A stretch of DNA of 64,000 nt from Lysobacter_F sp035645555. Its GTDB lineage: Bacteria; Pseudomonadota; Gammaproteobacteria; Xanthomonadales; Xanthomonadaceae. The notes under the pieces are model-generated. The model was given only the letters and a program-made list of their open reading frames with translations. It ran no database searches and was not told where the DNA came from. A program made the position numbers and the translations under genes. The stretch is taken from the NCBI GenBank assembly GCA_035645555.1, contig DASQMI010000098.1, positions 18,362 to 82,361 on the forward strand. The letters are read 5' to 3'. Position 1 is the first letter of the stretch. The number at the start of each line of letters is the position of its first letter. Below, in pieces: positions 51,912 to 60,935 of this stretch.

Positions 51912-53279
51912 TCAGCGGAACGGCATCGGCCCGCGACCGCCCATCATCCCGCGCATGCCGCGCAGCAGACCCTTCATGCCGCCGCCGGCGAGCTTGCTCA
52001 TCATCTTTTCCATCTGCTGGTACTGCTTGAGCAGACGGTTGACCTCGGCCGGTGTGGTGCCGGAACCGCGTGCGATCCGCGCGCGCCGCGAGCCATTCAG
52101 CAGCGCCGGGTTGCGGCGCTCCTTCTTGGTCATCGAGTTGATGATCGCGATCATCCGCGGCACTTCCTTGCCGGTGACCTGGTTCTTCACCGCGTCCGGG
52201 ATCTGGCCGATGCCGGGCAGCTTGTCCATCAAGCCGTGGATGCCGCCCATGTTCTGCATCTGCTCGAGCTGGTCGCGCATGTCGTTGAGGTCGAACTTCT
52301 TGCCCTTGACGACCTTCTCGGCGAGCTTGGCGGCCTTGTCCTTGTCGACCTGCTGCTCGACCTGCTCGACCAGCGACAGCACGTCGCCCATGTCGAGGAT
52401 GCGGCTGGCGATGCGGTCGGGATGGAAAACGTCCAGGCCTTCCGGCTTCTCGCCGGTGCCGATGAACTTGATCGGGCGGCCGGTGATGTAGCGCACCGAC
52501 AGCGCGGCACCGCCGCGCGCGTCGCCGTCGGTCTTGGTCAGCACGACGCCGGTCAGCGGCAGCGCCTCGGCGAACGCCTTGGCGGTGTTGGCCGCGTCCT
52601 GACCGGTCATGGCGTCGACCACGAACAGCGTTTCCACCGGCTTGACCGCCGCGTGCAGCGCCTTGATCTCGTCCATCATCGCCTGGTCGATGGCGAGGCG
52701 GCCGGCGGTATCGACGATCAGCACGTCGGCGAACGACTTGCGCGCATCGTCGATGGCCGCACGCACGATCGCTTCCGGCTGCTGGTCGGCCTGCGACGGG
52801 AAGAACAGCACGCCGACCTGCTCGGCCAGCGTCTTCAGCTGCTCGATCGCCGCCGGTCGATAGACGTCCGCGGACACCACCATCACCTTCTTCTTGCGGC
52901 GTTCCTTGAGGTGCTTGGCGAGCTTGGCGACGGTGGTGGTCTTGCCGGCGCCCTGCAGGCCAGCCATCAGAATCACCGCGGGCGGCGCGACGTTGAGGTT
53001 GAGGTCCGCCGCCTGTGCGCCCATCACCGTGGTGAGCTCGTCGCGCACCACCTTGATCAGCGCCTGGCCGGGGGTCAGCGACTTCAGCACTTCCTGGCCG
53101 ACCGCGCGCACCTTGATGCGTTCGATCAGGGCCTGTACCACCGGCAGCGCGACGTCGGCTTCCAGCAGCGCGATGCGCACCTCGCGCAGGCTTTCGCGGA
53201 TGTTCTCCTCGGTCAGCCGCCCACGTCCGCGCAGGCGGTCGATGGTGCCGGACAGGCGCTGGGTGAGGGACTCGAACAT
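51912..53279 (-). CDS. ffh: Signal recognition particle protein Ffh
   Basis: 455 residues from ATG 53279; the longer frame is not family-like. The N domain (MFESLTQRLSGTIDRLRG), the G domain (GLQGAGKTTT, DTAGR, TKTDGDARGGAAL) and the methionine-rich M domain (QQMEKMMSKLAGGGMKGLLRGM) are all present. With 4.5S RNA it targets inner-membrane proteins to FtsY. A TATACT -10 lies at 53310-53315 on the minus strand, with a T-rich leader. It is divergent from the CcsA/YpjD gene, as in many gammaproteobacteria. Confidence 0.97.
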   Translation of the reverse strand: MFESLTQRLSGTIDRLRGRGRLTEENIRESLREVRIALLEADVALPVVQALIERIKVRAVGQEVLKSLTPGQALIKVVRDELTTVMGAQAADLNLNVAPPAVILMAGLQGAGKTTTVAKLAKHLKERRKKKVMVVSADVYRPAAIEQLKTLAEQVGVLFFPSQADQQPEAIVRAAIDDARKSFADVLIVDTAGRLAIDQAMMDEIKALHAAVKPVETLFVVDAMTGQDAANTAKAFAEALPLTGVVLTKTDGDARGGAALSVRYITGRPIKFIGTGEKPEGLDVFHPDRIASRILDMGDVLSLVEQVEQQVDKDKAAKLAEKVVKGKKFDLNDMRDQLEQMQNMGGIHGLMDKLPGIGQIPDAVKNQVTGKEVPRMIAIINSMTKKERRNPALLNGSRRARIARGSGTTPAEVNRLLKQYQQMEKMMSKLAGGGMKGLLRGMRGMMGGRGPMPFR

Positions 53280-53309
53280 CGCGGGATACCGGAAAAAAAC
53301 GGGTCGCGG

Positions 53310-53315
53310 AGTATA
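53310..53315 (-). promoter_or_regulatory. Probable -10 element of ffh
   Basis: TATACT on the minus strand, 30 bases before the ffh ATG; the -35 is poor. Confidence 0.4.
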
Positions 53316-53388
53316 GCCCGCGCGTCCGGTCGCGCCTGAACCACGCAGGCGCCCGACACGCGCCTCGGCGCTATGCCACACTCTGGCG

Positions 53389-54168
53389 ATGACAACGGTT
53401 CTCATCGCCCTCGTCCTGTACGCGGCCGCCACCGCCCTGCTGGTGCGGGGCCTGCGCCGCGATGGCCGGTCGCGGCTGTGGCTGCCGCCCGCGGCGCTCG
53501 CGATCGCCCTGCACGCGGCCGTGCATCTGGTGAGCTGGCGCGGCAACGGCCCGGACCTGCACTTCTTCCCGGCGCTGTCGCTGGTCGGTCTTGGCATGGC
53601 CGCACTGACCGCGGTGACCGGCGCCTATGGCCGGATGGCCGCGCTTGGCGTGGTGGTGTTCCCGGTCGCCGCGACGATGCTCGGGCTGCATGCGCTCATC
53701 GGCCACGAGCGCCCGGAGGGGCTCGACTGGCGGCTGCAGCTGCATGCGGGCTTCGCCCTGCTCGCCTACGCCACGCTCGCCATCGCCGCGCTGCTGGCGC
53801 TGATGCTGTGGCTGCAGGAGCGCGCGCTGCGGCGGCGCGAATTCCACGGCTGGCTCGGCGCGCTGCCGCCGCTGATCCAGCTGGAGACCCTGCTGTTCCG
53901 CACCATCGGCGCGGGTTTCGCGCTGCTGAGCGCCACGCTGCTCACCGGCGTGCTGTTCGTCGAGGACCTGCTCGCCCAGCACCTGGTCCACAAGACGGTG
54001 CTGAGCGTGCTGTCCTGGCTGACATTCGGCGCATTGCTGCTCGGACGCTGGCGGCGCGGCTGGCGCGGCGCGACCGCGGTGCGCTGGACGCTCACGGCGA
54101 TGGCACTGCTGGTGCTGGCGTTCTTCGGCAGCAAGTTCGTGCTGGAAATGGTGCTGCAGCGCGCCTGA
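53389..54168 (+). CDS. CcsA/YpjD-type cytochrome c assembly family membrane protein
   Basis: 259 residues with about eight membrane segments, starting MTTVLIALVLYAAATALLVRG. The length and hydrophobic pattern match E. coli YpjD, the small CcsA/HemX-family protein next to ffh. No WWD heme-handling motif is seen; His residues in LHAAVHLVSW and GLHALIGHERPEG might bind heme. Its function is uncertain and it should not be assumed to be the cytochrome c maturation enzyme. It is divergent from ffh and convergent with the DUF1444 gene. Confidence 0.85.
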   Translation: MTTVLIALVLYAAATALLVRGLRRDGRSRLWLPPAALAIALHAAVHLVSWRGNGPDLHFFPALSLVGLGMAALTAVTGAYGRMAALGVVVFPVAATMLGLHALIGHERPEGLDWRLQLHAGFALLAYATLAIAALLALMLWLQERALRRREFHGWLGALPPLIQLETLLFRTIGAGFALLSATLLTGVLFVEDLLAQHLVHKTVLSVLSWLTFGALLLGRWRRGWRGATAVRWTLTAMALLVLAFFGSKFVLEMVLQRA

Positions 54169-54184
54169 CGGAAGTGCCGCCGCG

Positions 54185-55018
54185 CTAGGCTGGCAGCGGC
54201 TGCAGCCCGCTCCGCCGCCACACGAACAGGCGGTCGGTCAGCGCGTGCGCGCCATCGCGGTGCAGGTCCAGCGCGGCCTGGCGCAGGTGCGCGACCGCAT
54301 CGGTGTCGGCCGAATCGGCGAACAGCAGCACGTCTCGATTGGGAATCGCCAGTGCCGGCTCGCCATGCAACCGCTCGCGCTCGCGTTCCCACAGGTCATC
54401 GAACAGCAGCAGCGACGCCTCGTAGTTGCCGTCGGCGCGGATCAGCCCCAGTTGCGGGCCGCGCCGCACCTCTAGGCGCGGCAGCAGGCGTCGCAGGTTG
54501 CGCACCGCCAGGCGGCGCAGCTGCTCGTGCGCGATCTGAAGGCGCTCGAACTGCCGCCGGGTCAGATAGTTCATGTGCGTCGGCGTGTCCTGCGCATACA
54601 CCACCACCAGGCCATCGGCCAGCGGCTCGTGCACGCCGGCGGCATCGGCGCCCAGCCGGGCATGCAGTTCCGCCAGCCAGCGCGCGTCCTTCACCAGCGG
54701 AATCACCTGCGCCGGCTGCAGCGGCACGTCCTCGAGCGCCTGCAGCACCGCGCGCGCGTGCTGCTCCAGCACCGCGTCGCGATTCGCGTCCGGTGCGGAC
54801 CGGTAATCCGAATACGCCTGCTCGAGCCTGACGCGCTGCACGAGGTCGCCGGCCGCGACCGTCAATTCGAGCGTGTCGGCGACGCCGACCGTGGTCGCCG
54901 GCGCGTGCCTGCGCAGGCGCTGCGCCATCGACGCCGTGAAATCAGCCGCGTCCGCGCCTTCGTCCCGGGCCGGAGGCCGCGCCCAGCGGGCGCGCAGGGC
55001 ATTCCACCAGTACCGCAT
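54185..55018 (-). CDS. DUF1444 family protein
   Basis: 277 residues from ATG 55018. The DUF1444 pattern is visible in DGLVVVYAQDTPTHMNYLTRRQFERLQI and in GNYEASLLLFDDLWERERERL, with NRDVLLFADSADTDAVAHLR near the end. There is no signal peptide or membrane segment. The function is unknown. It lies 110 bases downstream of radA in the same direction, behind a chain of hairpins, so it may be cotranscribed but controlled separately. Confidence 0.85.
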   Translation of the reverse strand: MRYWWNALRARWARPPARDEGADAADFTASMAQRLRRHAPATTVGVADTLELTVAAGDLVQRVRLEQAYSDYRSAPDANRDAVLEQHARAVLQALEDVPLQPAQVIPLVKDARWLAELHARLGADAAGVHEPLADGLVVVYAQDTPTHMNYLTRRQFERLQIAHEQLRRLAVRNLRRLLPRLEVRRGPQLGLIRADGNYEASLLLFDDLWERERERLHGEPALAIPNRDVLLFADSADTDAVAHLRQAALDLHRDGAHALTDRLFVWRRSGLQPLPA

Positions 55019-55042
55019 GGTCGGTTGTCTCGCGCGTTCCAA

Positions 55043-55127
55043 CTTGCCGCGCGAGGCCCCACGAGGCAAGAGGGCGTCGGCCTGCCATTCAGGCAGGGCA
55101 CGCCCTGCCGCCCTGCAGCGGCGGGGC
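55043..55127 (-). promoter_or_regulatory. Chain of overlapping hairpins in the DUF1444 leader
   Basis: From left to right: CTTGCC-N16-GGCAAG (55043-55070); CCTGCC-ATTCA-GGCAGG (55081-55097); GGCAGGGC-AC-GCCCTGCC (55092-55109); GCCGC-N6-GCGGC (107-122 of the same kb). The second and third share a strand, so they exclude each other, as in an attenuator. Confidence 0.45.
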
Positions 55128-56507
55128 TCAACCGTGCGTAGCGTCCAGCGCGTCCGCCAGGCGTTCGACCGCGATCACCTCGAGCCCCTTGTACGCGCCC
55201 GCTTTCGGCGCGTTGGCCTTCGGCACGATCGCGCGTTGGAAACCGTGCGTAGCCGCTTCCTTCAACCGCTCCTCGCCGTTCGGCACTGGGCGGATCTCGC
55301 CGGAGAGCCCCACCTCGCCGAACGCCACCGTCTGCGCCGGCAGCGGCCGGTCGCGCAGGCTCGACAGCACGGCGAGCAGCAGCGGCAGGTCGGCCGCGGT
55401 CTCCTGTACGCGGATGCCGCCGACGATGTTGACGAACACGTCCTGATCGCCGACGCCGACCCCACCGTGGCGATGAAGGACGGCGAGCAGCATGGCAAGC
55501 CGGTTGCCTTCCATGCCCACCGCGACCCGGCGCGGGTTCGACAGCGGCGAGGCGTCCACCAGCGCCTGCACTTCCACCAGCAATGGACGCGTGCCTTCGC
55601 GGGTGACCATCACGCAGCTGCCCGGCTGCGGCTCGCGACTGCCGGAAAGGAAGATCGCCGACGGGTTCGGCACTTCGCGCAGGCCCTTGTCGCCCATCGC
55701 GAACACGCCCAGCTCGTTGACCGCGCCGAAGCGGTTCTTGAACGCGCGCAGCACGCGGAAGCGCGAGCCGCTCTCGCCCTCGAAGTACAACACGGCATCG
55801 ACCATGTGCTCGAGCACGCGCGGGCCGGCGATGCCGCCTTCCTTGGTGACGTGGCCGACCAGGAACACCGACGTGGCGGTTTCCTTGGCGAAGCGCACCA
55901 GCCGCGCTGCGCTCTCGCGCACCTGACTGACCGATCCGGGCGCGGCGGTGAGCTGCTCGGTCCACAGCGTCTGCACCGAGTCGGCGACGATCAGGCCGGG
56001 CCGCGTCGCCGCGGCTTGATCGAGGATGCGTTCGATGCCGGTTTCGGCCAGCGCGTGGATGCCGTCCAGCGGCAGCCCAAGGCGCGCGGCGCGTCCGGCC
56101 ACCTGCGCGAGCGATTCCTCGCCGGTGACGTACAACGCCGGCAACTGCGGTGCGATCTTCGCCACCGCCTGCAGCAGCAAGGTCGACTTGCCGATGCCGG
56201 GGTCGCCGCCGACCAGCACCACCGCGCCCTGCACCAGGCCGCCGCCGAGCACGCGATCGAGTTCGCCGATGCCGGTGGAGAGCCGCGCGTCCTCGGCATG
56301 GCGCACGTCCTTCAGGGCGGTGACCACCGGCGCATCGGCGCGCCCGGCCCAACCGCCGCGCCGCGCGCCGCCGCCGGCTTTCGCCGCGGGCTCGACGACC
56401 ACCTCGCCCAGCGAGTTCCACGCGCCGCAATCGGCGCACTGCCCCTGCCACTTGCTGTGGTCCGCGCCGCATTCGGAGCAGACGTACGCGGTCTTGGCCT
56501 TGCCCAT
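55128..56507 (-). CDS. radA: DNA repair protein RadA (Sms)
   Basis: 459 residues from ATG 56507. The zinc finger is CSECGADHSKWQGQCADCG, Walker A is GGDPGIGKST, KNRFGAVNELG is the RadA-specific motif and the Lon-like C-terminal domain is present (VGLSGEIRPVPNGEERLKEA). It helps branch migration in recombination intermediates. It is followed leftwards by a hairpin-rich gap and the DUF1444 gene. Confidence 0.97.
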   Translation of the reverse strand: MGKAKTAYVCSECGADHSKWQGQCADCGAWNSLGEVVVEPAAKAGGGARRGGWAGRADAPVVTALKDVRHAEDARLSTGIGELDRVLGGGLVQGAVVLVGGDPGIGKSTLLLQAVAKIAPQLPALYVTGEESLAQVAGRAARLGLPLDGIHALAETGIERILDQAAATRPGLIVADSVQTLWTEQLTAAPGSVSQVRESAARLVRFAKETATSVFLVGHVTKEGGIAGPRVLEHMVDAVLYFEGESGSRFRVLRAFKNRFGAVNELGVFAMGDKGLREVPNPSAIFLSGSREPQPGSCVMVTREGTRPLLVEVQALVDASPLSNPRRVAVGMEGNRLAMLLAVLHRHGGVGVGDQDVFVNIVGGIRVQETAADLPLLLAVLSSLRDRPLPAQTVAFGEVGLSGEIRPVPNGEERLKEAATHGFQRAIVPKANAPKAGAYKGLEVIAVERLADALDATHG

Positions 56508-56591
56508 AAACGGATCGTGCGCGTCGGTGAGGACGCGCACGATACCGGAGGCCGGTCGCGCAGGCGGAGACCCGCGCGTCTGCTGCGAGGC

Positions 56592-57686
56592 TCAGTCGCC
56601 GCCGATGGTGGCGCGGCTGACGTTGCTGATGATGCCGGACAGCGGCAGCAGCTGGCTCAGCACGCGGTTCCAGCGGGTGATGCCGGCCGGACCGACGAAC
56701 ACCACGTCGCCCGGACGCAGCGCGAAGCGGTCGGCCAGCACGAACGCCGCCGGCGAGCGCGCGTCGAGCTGGAACACCGTGGCCGAACCCTGCGGCGCTT
56801 CCTGCATCGCGTCGACGCCGCGGATCACGTACACCGCCTTGCCGTTGCTGGTGACCGGGTTGAGACCGCCGACGCGGCCCAGCGCCTGGGTCAGGTTCAT
56901 GCTGGAGGTGCGGTAGGTGATCGCCTGCGGACGCACCACCTCGCCGACCACGAACACCTGGCGGTTGTCGTTGAACGGCAGGAACAGGCGGTCACCCGGC
57001 TTGAGGTAAATGTCCGGCGCGACGTTGCCCTGGCGGTTGAGCGCGTCGTAGTCGAGCACGTAGCTGCGGCCGTCGCGGATCAGCGTGAGCCCGGACAGAT
57101 CGGCCTGCTCGGTATTGATGCCGGCGCGGCCGATCGCCTGCGCCAGGGTCAGCGGCACCGGCGTGATCGGCTGCGGCGCGGTGGTGGTGAACGCGCCTTC
57201 CAGCGCGACCAGGCCGCCCGGATTGGCGAGACCGACGTCGACCTGCGGCTCGCGCAGATAGCGCGACAGCCCGCGGCGCAGGATCTCGCGCACTTCGTCC
57301 AGCGTCTTGCCGGCGACCTGCACGCGACCGACGTACGGGAAGTACATCGTGCCGTTGGCTTCGACCAGTCGACCGTTGGCCTGCGTCTGCTGGCTGCCGG
57401 CCGGCGTGGTCAGTTCGGGGTGATCCCACACCGTCACCAGCAGCGAGTCGCCGGGGCGCACGCGGTAGGAATCCGGCTGGTAGTCGAGCAGCTCCTGCGG
57501 CACCTGCGCCACCGGCGCGGCCGCACTGGCGACCAGCTCCGGGGTGATCGGCACCACCTTCACGTGGCCGCTTTCGATCAGATCCGGCGTCGGCGGGGTG
57601 TCGGTGGCGAGATGTTGGCCGGGCACACAGGCCGCCAACAGGGTCGCGGAGAGGGTGATGACAATTGCGCGATACGGTGCGTTCAC
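56592..57686 (-). CDS. Outer-membrane polysaccharide export lipoprotein (Wza/GumB type)
   Basis: 364 residues. The lipoprotein signal TLSATLLAAC puts the lipidated Cys at 20. The Poly_export domain (residues ~70-155: YRVRPGDSLLVTVWDHPELT, YFPYVGRVQVAGKTLDEVR) is followed by SLBB repeats (VFVVGEVVRPQAITYRTSSMNLTQALGRVGGL). Such proteins form the outer-membrane export channel for capsule or exopolysaccharide. It is the last gene of the leftward polysaccharide locus. No tyrosine autokinase or co-polymerase (Wzc/GumC) partner is in this window. Confidence 0.92.
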   Translation of the reverse strand: MNAPYRAIVITLSATLLAACVPGQHLATDTPPTPDLIESGHVKVVPITPELVASAAAPVAQVPQELLDYQPDSYRVRPGDSLLVTVWDHPELTTPAGSQQTQANGRLVEANGTMYFPYVGRVQVAGKTLDEVREILRRGLSRYLREPQVDVGLANPGGLVALEGAFTTTAPQPITPVPLTLAQAIGRAGINTEQADLSGLTLIRDGRSYVLDYDALNRQGNVAPDIYLKPGDRLFLPFNDNRQVFVVGEVVRPQAITYRTSSMNLTQALGRVGGLNPVTSNGKAVYVIRGVDAMQEAPQGSATVFQLDARSPAAFVLADRFALRPGDVVFVGPAGITRWNRVLSQLLPLSGIISNVSRATIGGD

Positions 57687-57812
57687 GGCGTCAGTCCTGA
57701 TCCGGGGGAGCGGTTGTCGCGCGTTGCGCGTGACTCGGGCATTGGCCCGATGGGGGCGACTCTAGAAGCTCATCTGCAGTTGCCGCGTGAAGCCACGGAT
57801 GAGCCAGCTTGC

Positions 57813-58565
57813 TCAACCATGAAGGCGCATCACCACCAGCGCGAGGTGCTCCTTCAACGCGCGACCGCTGCGCCATAACGCGCTGCGCGACGGCACCCAG
57901 CGTGTCCATCCGGCGCGTCGCGACGGCTCCGGCACCGGCACCGCCACCACCTGCAGACCGGCGTTTTCGAACAGCTGCACCGCACGCGGCATATGAAGTT
58001 GCGACGTCACCAGCAGCACGCGGCGGATGCCGTGCTCGCGCGCGAGACGCGCGGTGTAGCGGGCGTTGTCGTCGGTGTCGAGGCTGCGCTCTTCCAGCAG
58101 CAGCGCGGAGGCCGGCACGCCGAGCCGCTGGATCGCGTAGGCCATGCTGCGCGCTTCGGTACGTCCGGGGCGTCCGCCGCCGGACAGGATCACCCGCGGC
58201 GCGCGCCCAGCAAGCCAGGCGCGCGCGCCGGCGGCGAGACGGCTGTAGCGCAGGTCTTCGGCGCGCACGTGCGGACGCTTGATCCATGCGAGGCGATCGC
58301 CGCCGCCGAGCACGACGACGGCATCGGCGCGTGGCAGTTCCGCCTCCACCACCAGAGGATGTTGGCGCTCCAGCGTGCGCCGCAGCCAGTCCGATGCCGA
58401 CGGCAGCGACCACAGCAGCGACCAGCCGAACGCGGCCGCCCACAGCAGCATGCCGCAGCGCTTCCAGCGTGCGACCAGCAGCAGCGAGCCCGCCAGCGCC
58501 AGGCAGGCGGACAGCGCGGGCGGATACGTCAATGCGACGAGGAAATCGCTCAGCTCGGCGATCAT
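57813..58565 (-). CDS. YdcF/ElyC (DUF218) family inner-membrane protein
   Basis: 250 residues. Two membrane segments at the N-terminus (residues ~10-35 and ~38-55) precede a DUF218 domain with ADAVVVLGGGDRL, RAPRVILSGGGRPGRTEARSMAYAIQRLGVP and SLDTDDNARYTARLAREHGIRRVLLVTSQLHMPRA. In E. coli ElyC is linked to envelope and lipid-carrier metabolism. In this locus an involvement with undecaprenyl-phosphate-linked sugar turnover is possible but not shown. It lies between the glycosyltransferase and the export lipoprotein. Confidence 0.88.
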   Translation of the reverse strand: MIAELSDFLVALTYPPALSACLALAGSLLLVARWKRCGMLLWAAAFGWSLLWSLPSASDWLRRTLERQHPLVVEAELPRADAVVVLGGGDRLAWIKRPHVRAEDLRYSRLAAGARAWLAGRAPRVILSGGGRPGRTEARSMAYAIQRLGVPASALLLEERSLDTDDNARYTARLAREHGIRRVLLVTSQLHMPRAVQLFENAGLQVVAVPVPEPSRRAGWTRWVPSRSALWRSGRALKEHLALVVMRLHG

Positions 58566-58585
58566 CGGCGCATCGATTCCATCCG

Positions 58586-59776
58586 TCAGCGCTGCGCGAG
58601 CCCGACACCGACGCCGGCGCCCGCCGGCGCGAATGCGGCACCCGGCCCGAGCAGCTCGGCATAGACCTCGAGCGTGCGGCCGATCACGATGCGCTCGTCA
58701 AACTCGCTCAGCGCACGCTCGCGGGCGCGCACACCGAGCCGGCGCAGCAGCGCGCGGTCGTCGTCGAGGAGAGCGATCTGCTCGGCGAGCTGCGCGGCGT
58801 TGCGCGGCTGCACGTGCAGGCCGTCGACGCCATGCTCGCGCACGACCTCACGGCAGCCCGGCAGGTCGGTGGTGATCAGCGCCAAGCCGCACGCCGCCGC
58901 CTCGATCATGCTCTTCGGCACGCCCTCGCGGTAATAGCTCGGCAGCACCATGACGTCGACCGAGCGCATCAGCGTCGGCATGTCGTCCACGTGGCCAAGC
59001 CAGCGCACCACGCCTTCGCGCGCCCACGCCTCGACCTCAGCCTGCTTGACCGAGCGCGGGTTGCCCGGGTCCGGCGTGCCCGCCAGCAGGAATTCGATGT
59101 CGCGCCCCTGCAGGCGCAGCCGCCGCGCGGCCTCGACGTACTCGCCGACGCCCTTCTCCCACAGCAGCCGCGCGGCCAGCAGCACGCGCAGCCGCGAGGG
59201 CTCGGCATCGCGCTGCACCGGCACGAACCGGGTGGTGTTGACGCCGGAGCTGCGGATCACGCGGATTCGCTCCGCCGGCACCAGCCGCTGCTGCGTCATC
59301 ACCTCGGCATCGTCCGGATTCTGCAGCACCACCCGCGCGTTGCCGCTGCCGAGCGTGAGCCGCATCAGCTGCTTGACCACCGGGCGCAGCGTGCGCGCCA
59401 GCGGCGCGTTGCTGGTGAACACGTAACCGAGCCCGGCCACCGCGTTCACCACCGCCGGCACGCCGGCCGGTCGCGCCGCGAGCGCGCCATACACCGCGCA
59501 CTTGACGGTGAAGTTGTGCAGCAGGTGCGGACGCTCGCGACGCAGCACCCGCGTCAGTTCCATGAGCGTGCGCGTCTCGCGCAGCGGATTCAGGCTCGCG
59601 CGATCCATCATCGACAGCGGCACCCAGCGGAAGCCGTGCTGCGCGAAGCGCGCACCGAAGTCGCCAGGCGGCGACAGCATCACCACCTCGTGCCCCTGCG
59701 CCTGCAGCTCGCGCGCGGTGGAGAGGCGGAAGTTGTACAGGTACCAGTCGGTGTTGGCGTAGAACGCGAACTTCAT
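58586..59776 (-). CDS. GT4 family glycosyltransferase
   Basis: 396 residues, GT-B fold. The N-terminal domain begins MKFAFYANTDWYLYNFRLSTARELQAQGHEVVML; LRVLLAARLLWEKGVGEYVEAARRL and the EX7E-type PSYYREGVPKSMIEAAACGL mark the family 4 nucleotide-sugar site. It probably adds one sugar to a lipid-linked repeat unit. The donor and acceptor are unknown. Its ATG overlaps the stop of the polymerase candidate (ATGA). Confidence 0.92.
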   Translation of the reverse strand: MKFAFYANTDWYLYNFRLSTARELQAQGHEVVMLSPPGDFGARFAQHGFRWVPLSMMDRASLNPLRETRTLMELTRVLRRERPHLLHNFTVKCAVYGALAARPAGVPAVVNAVAGLGYVFTSNAPLARTLRPVVKQLMRLTLGSGNARVVLQNPDDAEVMTQQRLVPAERIRVIRSSGVNTTRFVPVQRDAEPSRLRVLLAARLLWEKGVGEYVEAARRLRLQGRDIEFLLAGTPDPGNPRSVKQAEVEAWAREGVVRWLGHVDDMPTLMRSVDVMVLPSYYREGVPKSMIEAAACGLALITTDLPGCREVVREHGVDGLHVQPRNAAQLAEQIALLDDDRALLRRLGVRARERALSEFDERIVIGRTLEVYAELLGPGAAFAPAGAGVGVGLAQR

Positions 59777-60930
59777 ACGACCTCCGCGGCGCGGCGCTTG
59801 CCCCGGCGGATCGGGCCGGCCTCCGCCGCCGACAGCAATAGGGATGGGAAGACCAGCAGCAACAGGAACGTGGCCGAGTAGCGGATGCCGCTACCCGGGT
59901 TGTAGATGCCGAATGGCACGTAGCTGATCAGCGTGAGCGTCATTGCCGGCAGCCAGCCGACCAGCAGGATCTTGCGCGGCAGTCCCGCCGCCGCACGCGA
60001 GAACGCGACGCGAATACCGTGAAGCAGCAGCCCCAGGACCACGAGGCCAGCCATGAAGAACGGCAGGGTGACCGGTCGCGCGGCGACCTCGGCCGGCGTG
60101 GGACCGACCAGCGCCAGCGGCAGCGACCACCAGAGGCTGGAGAACAGGTCGCCGGTGTCCCGCATATCCACCCAAACGCGGGTTGTCGGCGAATCCGTGG
60201 TGAAGTAGCTGCGCGCCTTCGGCAGGACATCGTCGGTGACGTATCGGTCCACATGCGGCCATAGCACCAGCACCAGAACCACCGCCACGCACGAAAGCGC
60301 GATGACTTGGACCCCGGCACTGAAGCCGGTGCGCGGCCCCCAGACGTAGGTCAGGAACACCACCAGCAGCAGGCCGACCGCGGCGCCGAAAGGCGTGCGG
60401 ATGAACATCATGCCGCCTACGCACACCAGTGCGAGCAACAGCAAATGCGGTCCACGTCCGCGCCGCAGGTACGCGGCCAAGGCGCCGGTGAAGAATCCCA
60501 GAAACCCGGCGAACAGCGCCTCGCGACCGATCACCGACGTCCATACACCGAAGTTGGGCACCATCAGCAGCACCAGCAAGGGCCAGCGGTGGCGCCCGTG
60601 CAGGTCGCTCTTGGCGACTGCGTAGGCGATGCCGCTTGCGGCGAACAGCGAAAACACCAGATGGGTGCCGAGCGAACCCACCATGCTGCTCAGCTTTGAA
60701 GCAAGCAGGCTGAGCAGGTACGTACGCGCCTCCAGATGCTCGCCATACGCACCCGTCATGTACGCTTTTGCATCGCCGAGCTGGCTGAAGCGGCTGTAGA
60801 CGAACACGCCGAACAGCGTCCACGCCACATACAGCGGGAAAATCATGAACGGCCGCAGCCTGCGCGGTTCGACCTGCGGATCGTCGAGCCAGGGCTGGTC
60901 CGTGGGCGGAAGGGCCATTTCTGCACGCAT
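59773..60930 (-). CDS. Polytopic membrane protein, candidate Wzy-like polymerase
   Basis: 385 residues from ATG 60930; a GTG at 60939 overlapping the flippase stop (GTGA) is an alternative. About ten hydrophobic segments start with FMIFPLYVAWTLFGVFVYSRF. A large loop with VTDDVLPKARSYFTTDSPTTRVWVDMRDTGD fits the periplasmic loop of Wzy polymerases. The assignment rests on topology and its place between the flippase and glycosyltransferase genes; no sequence motif is decisive. Confidence 0.7.
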   Translation of the reverse strand: MRAEMALPPTDQPWLDDPQVEPRRLRPFMIFPLYVAWTLFGVFVYSRFSQLGDAKAYMTGAYGEHLEARTYLLSLLASKLSSMVGSLGTHLVFSLFAASGIAYAVAKSDLHGRHRWPLLVLLMVPNFGVWTSVIGREALFAGFLGFFTGALAAYLRRGRGPHLLLLALVCVGGMMFIRTPFGAAVGLLLVVFLTYVWGPRTGFSAGVQVIALSCVAVVLVLVLWPHVDRYVTDDVLPKARSYFTTDSPTTRVWVDMRDTGDLFSSLWWSLPLALVGPTPAEVAARPVTLPFFMAGLVVLGLLLHGIRVAFSRAAAGLPRKILLVGWLPAMTLTLISYVPFGIYNPGSGIRYSATFLLLLVFPSLLLSAAEAGPIRRGKRRAAEVV

Positions 60931-60935
60931 GGGAA

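Noticed and set aside
54873..57878. 1001-codon rightward frame opposite radA and the export lipoprotein
   Set aside because: Antisense shadow across two supported genes and their gap.
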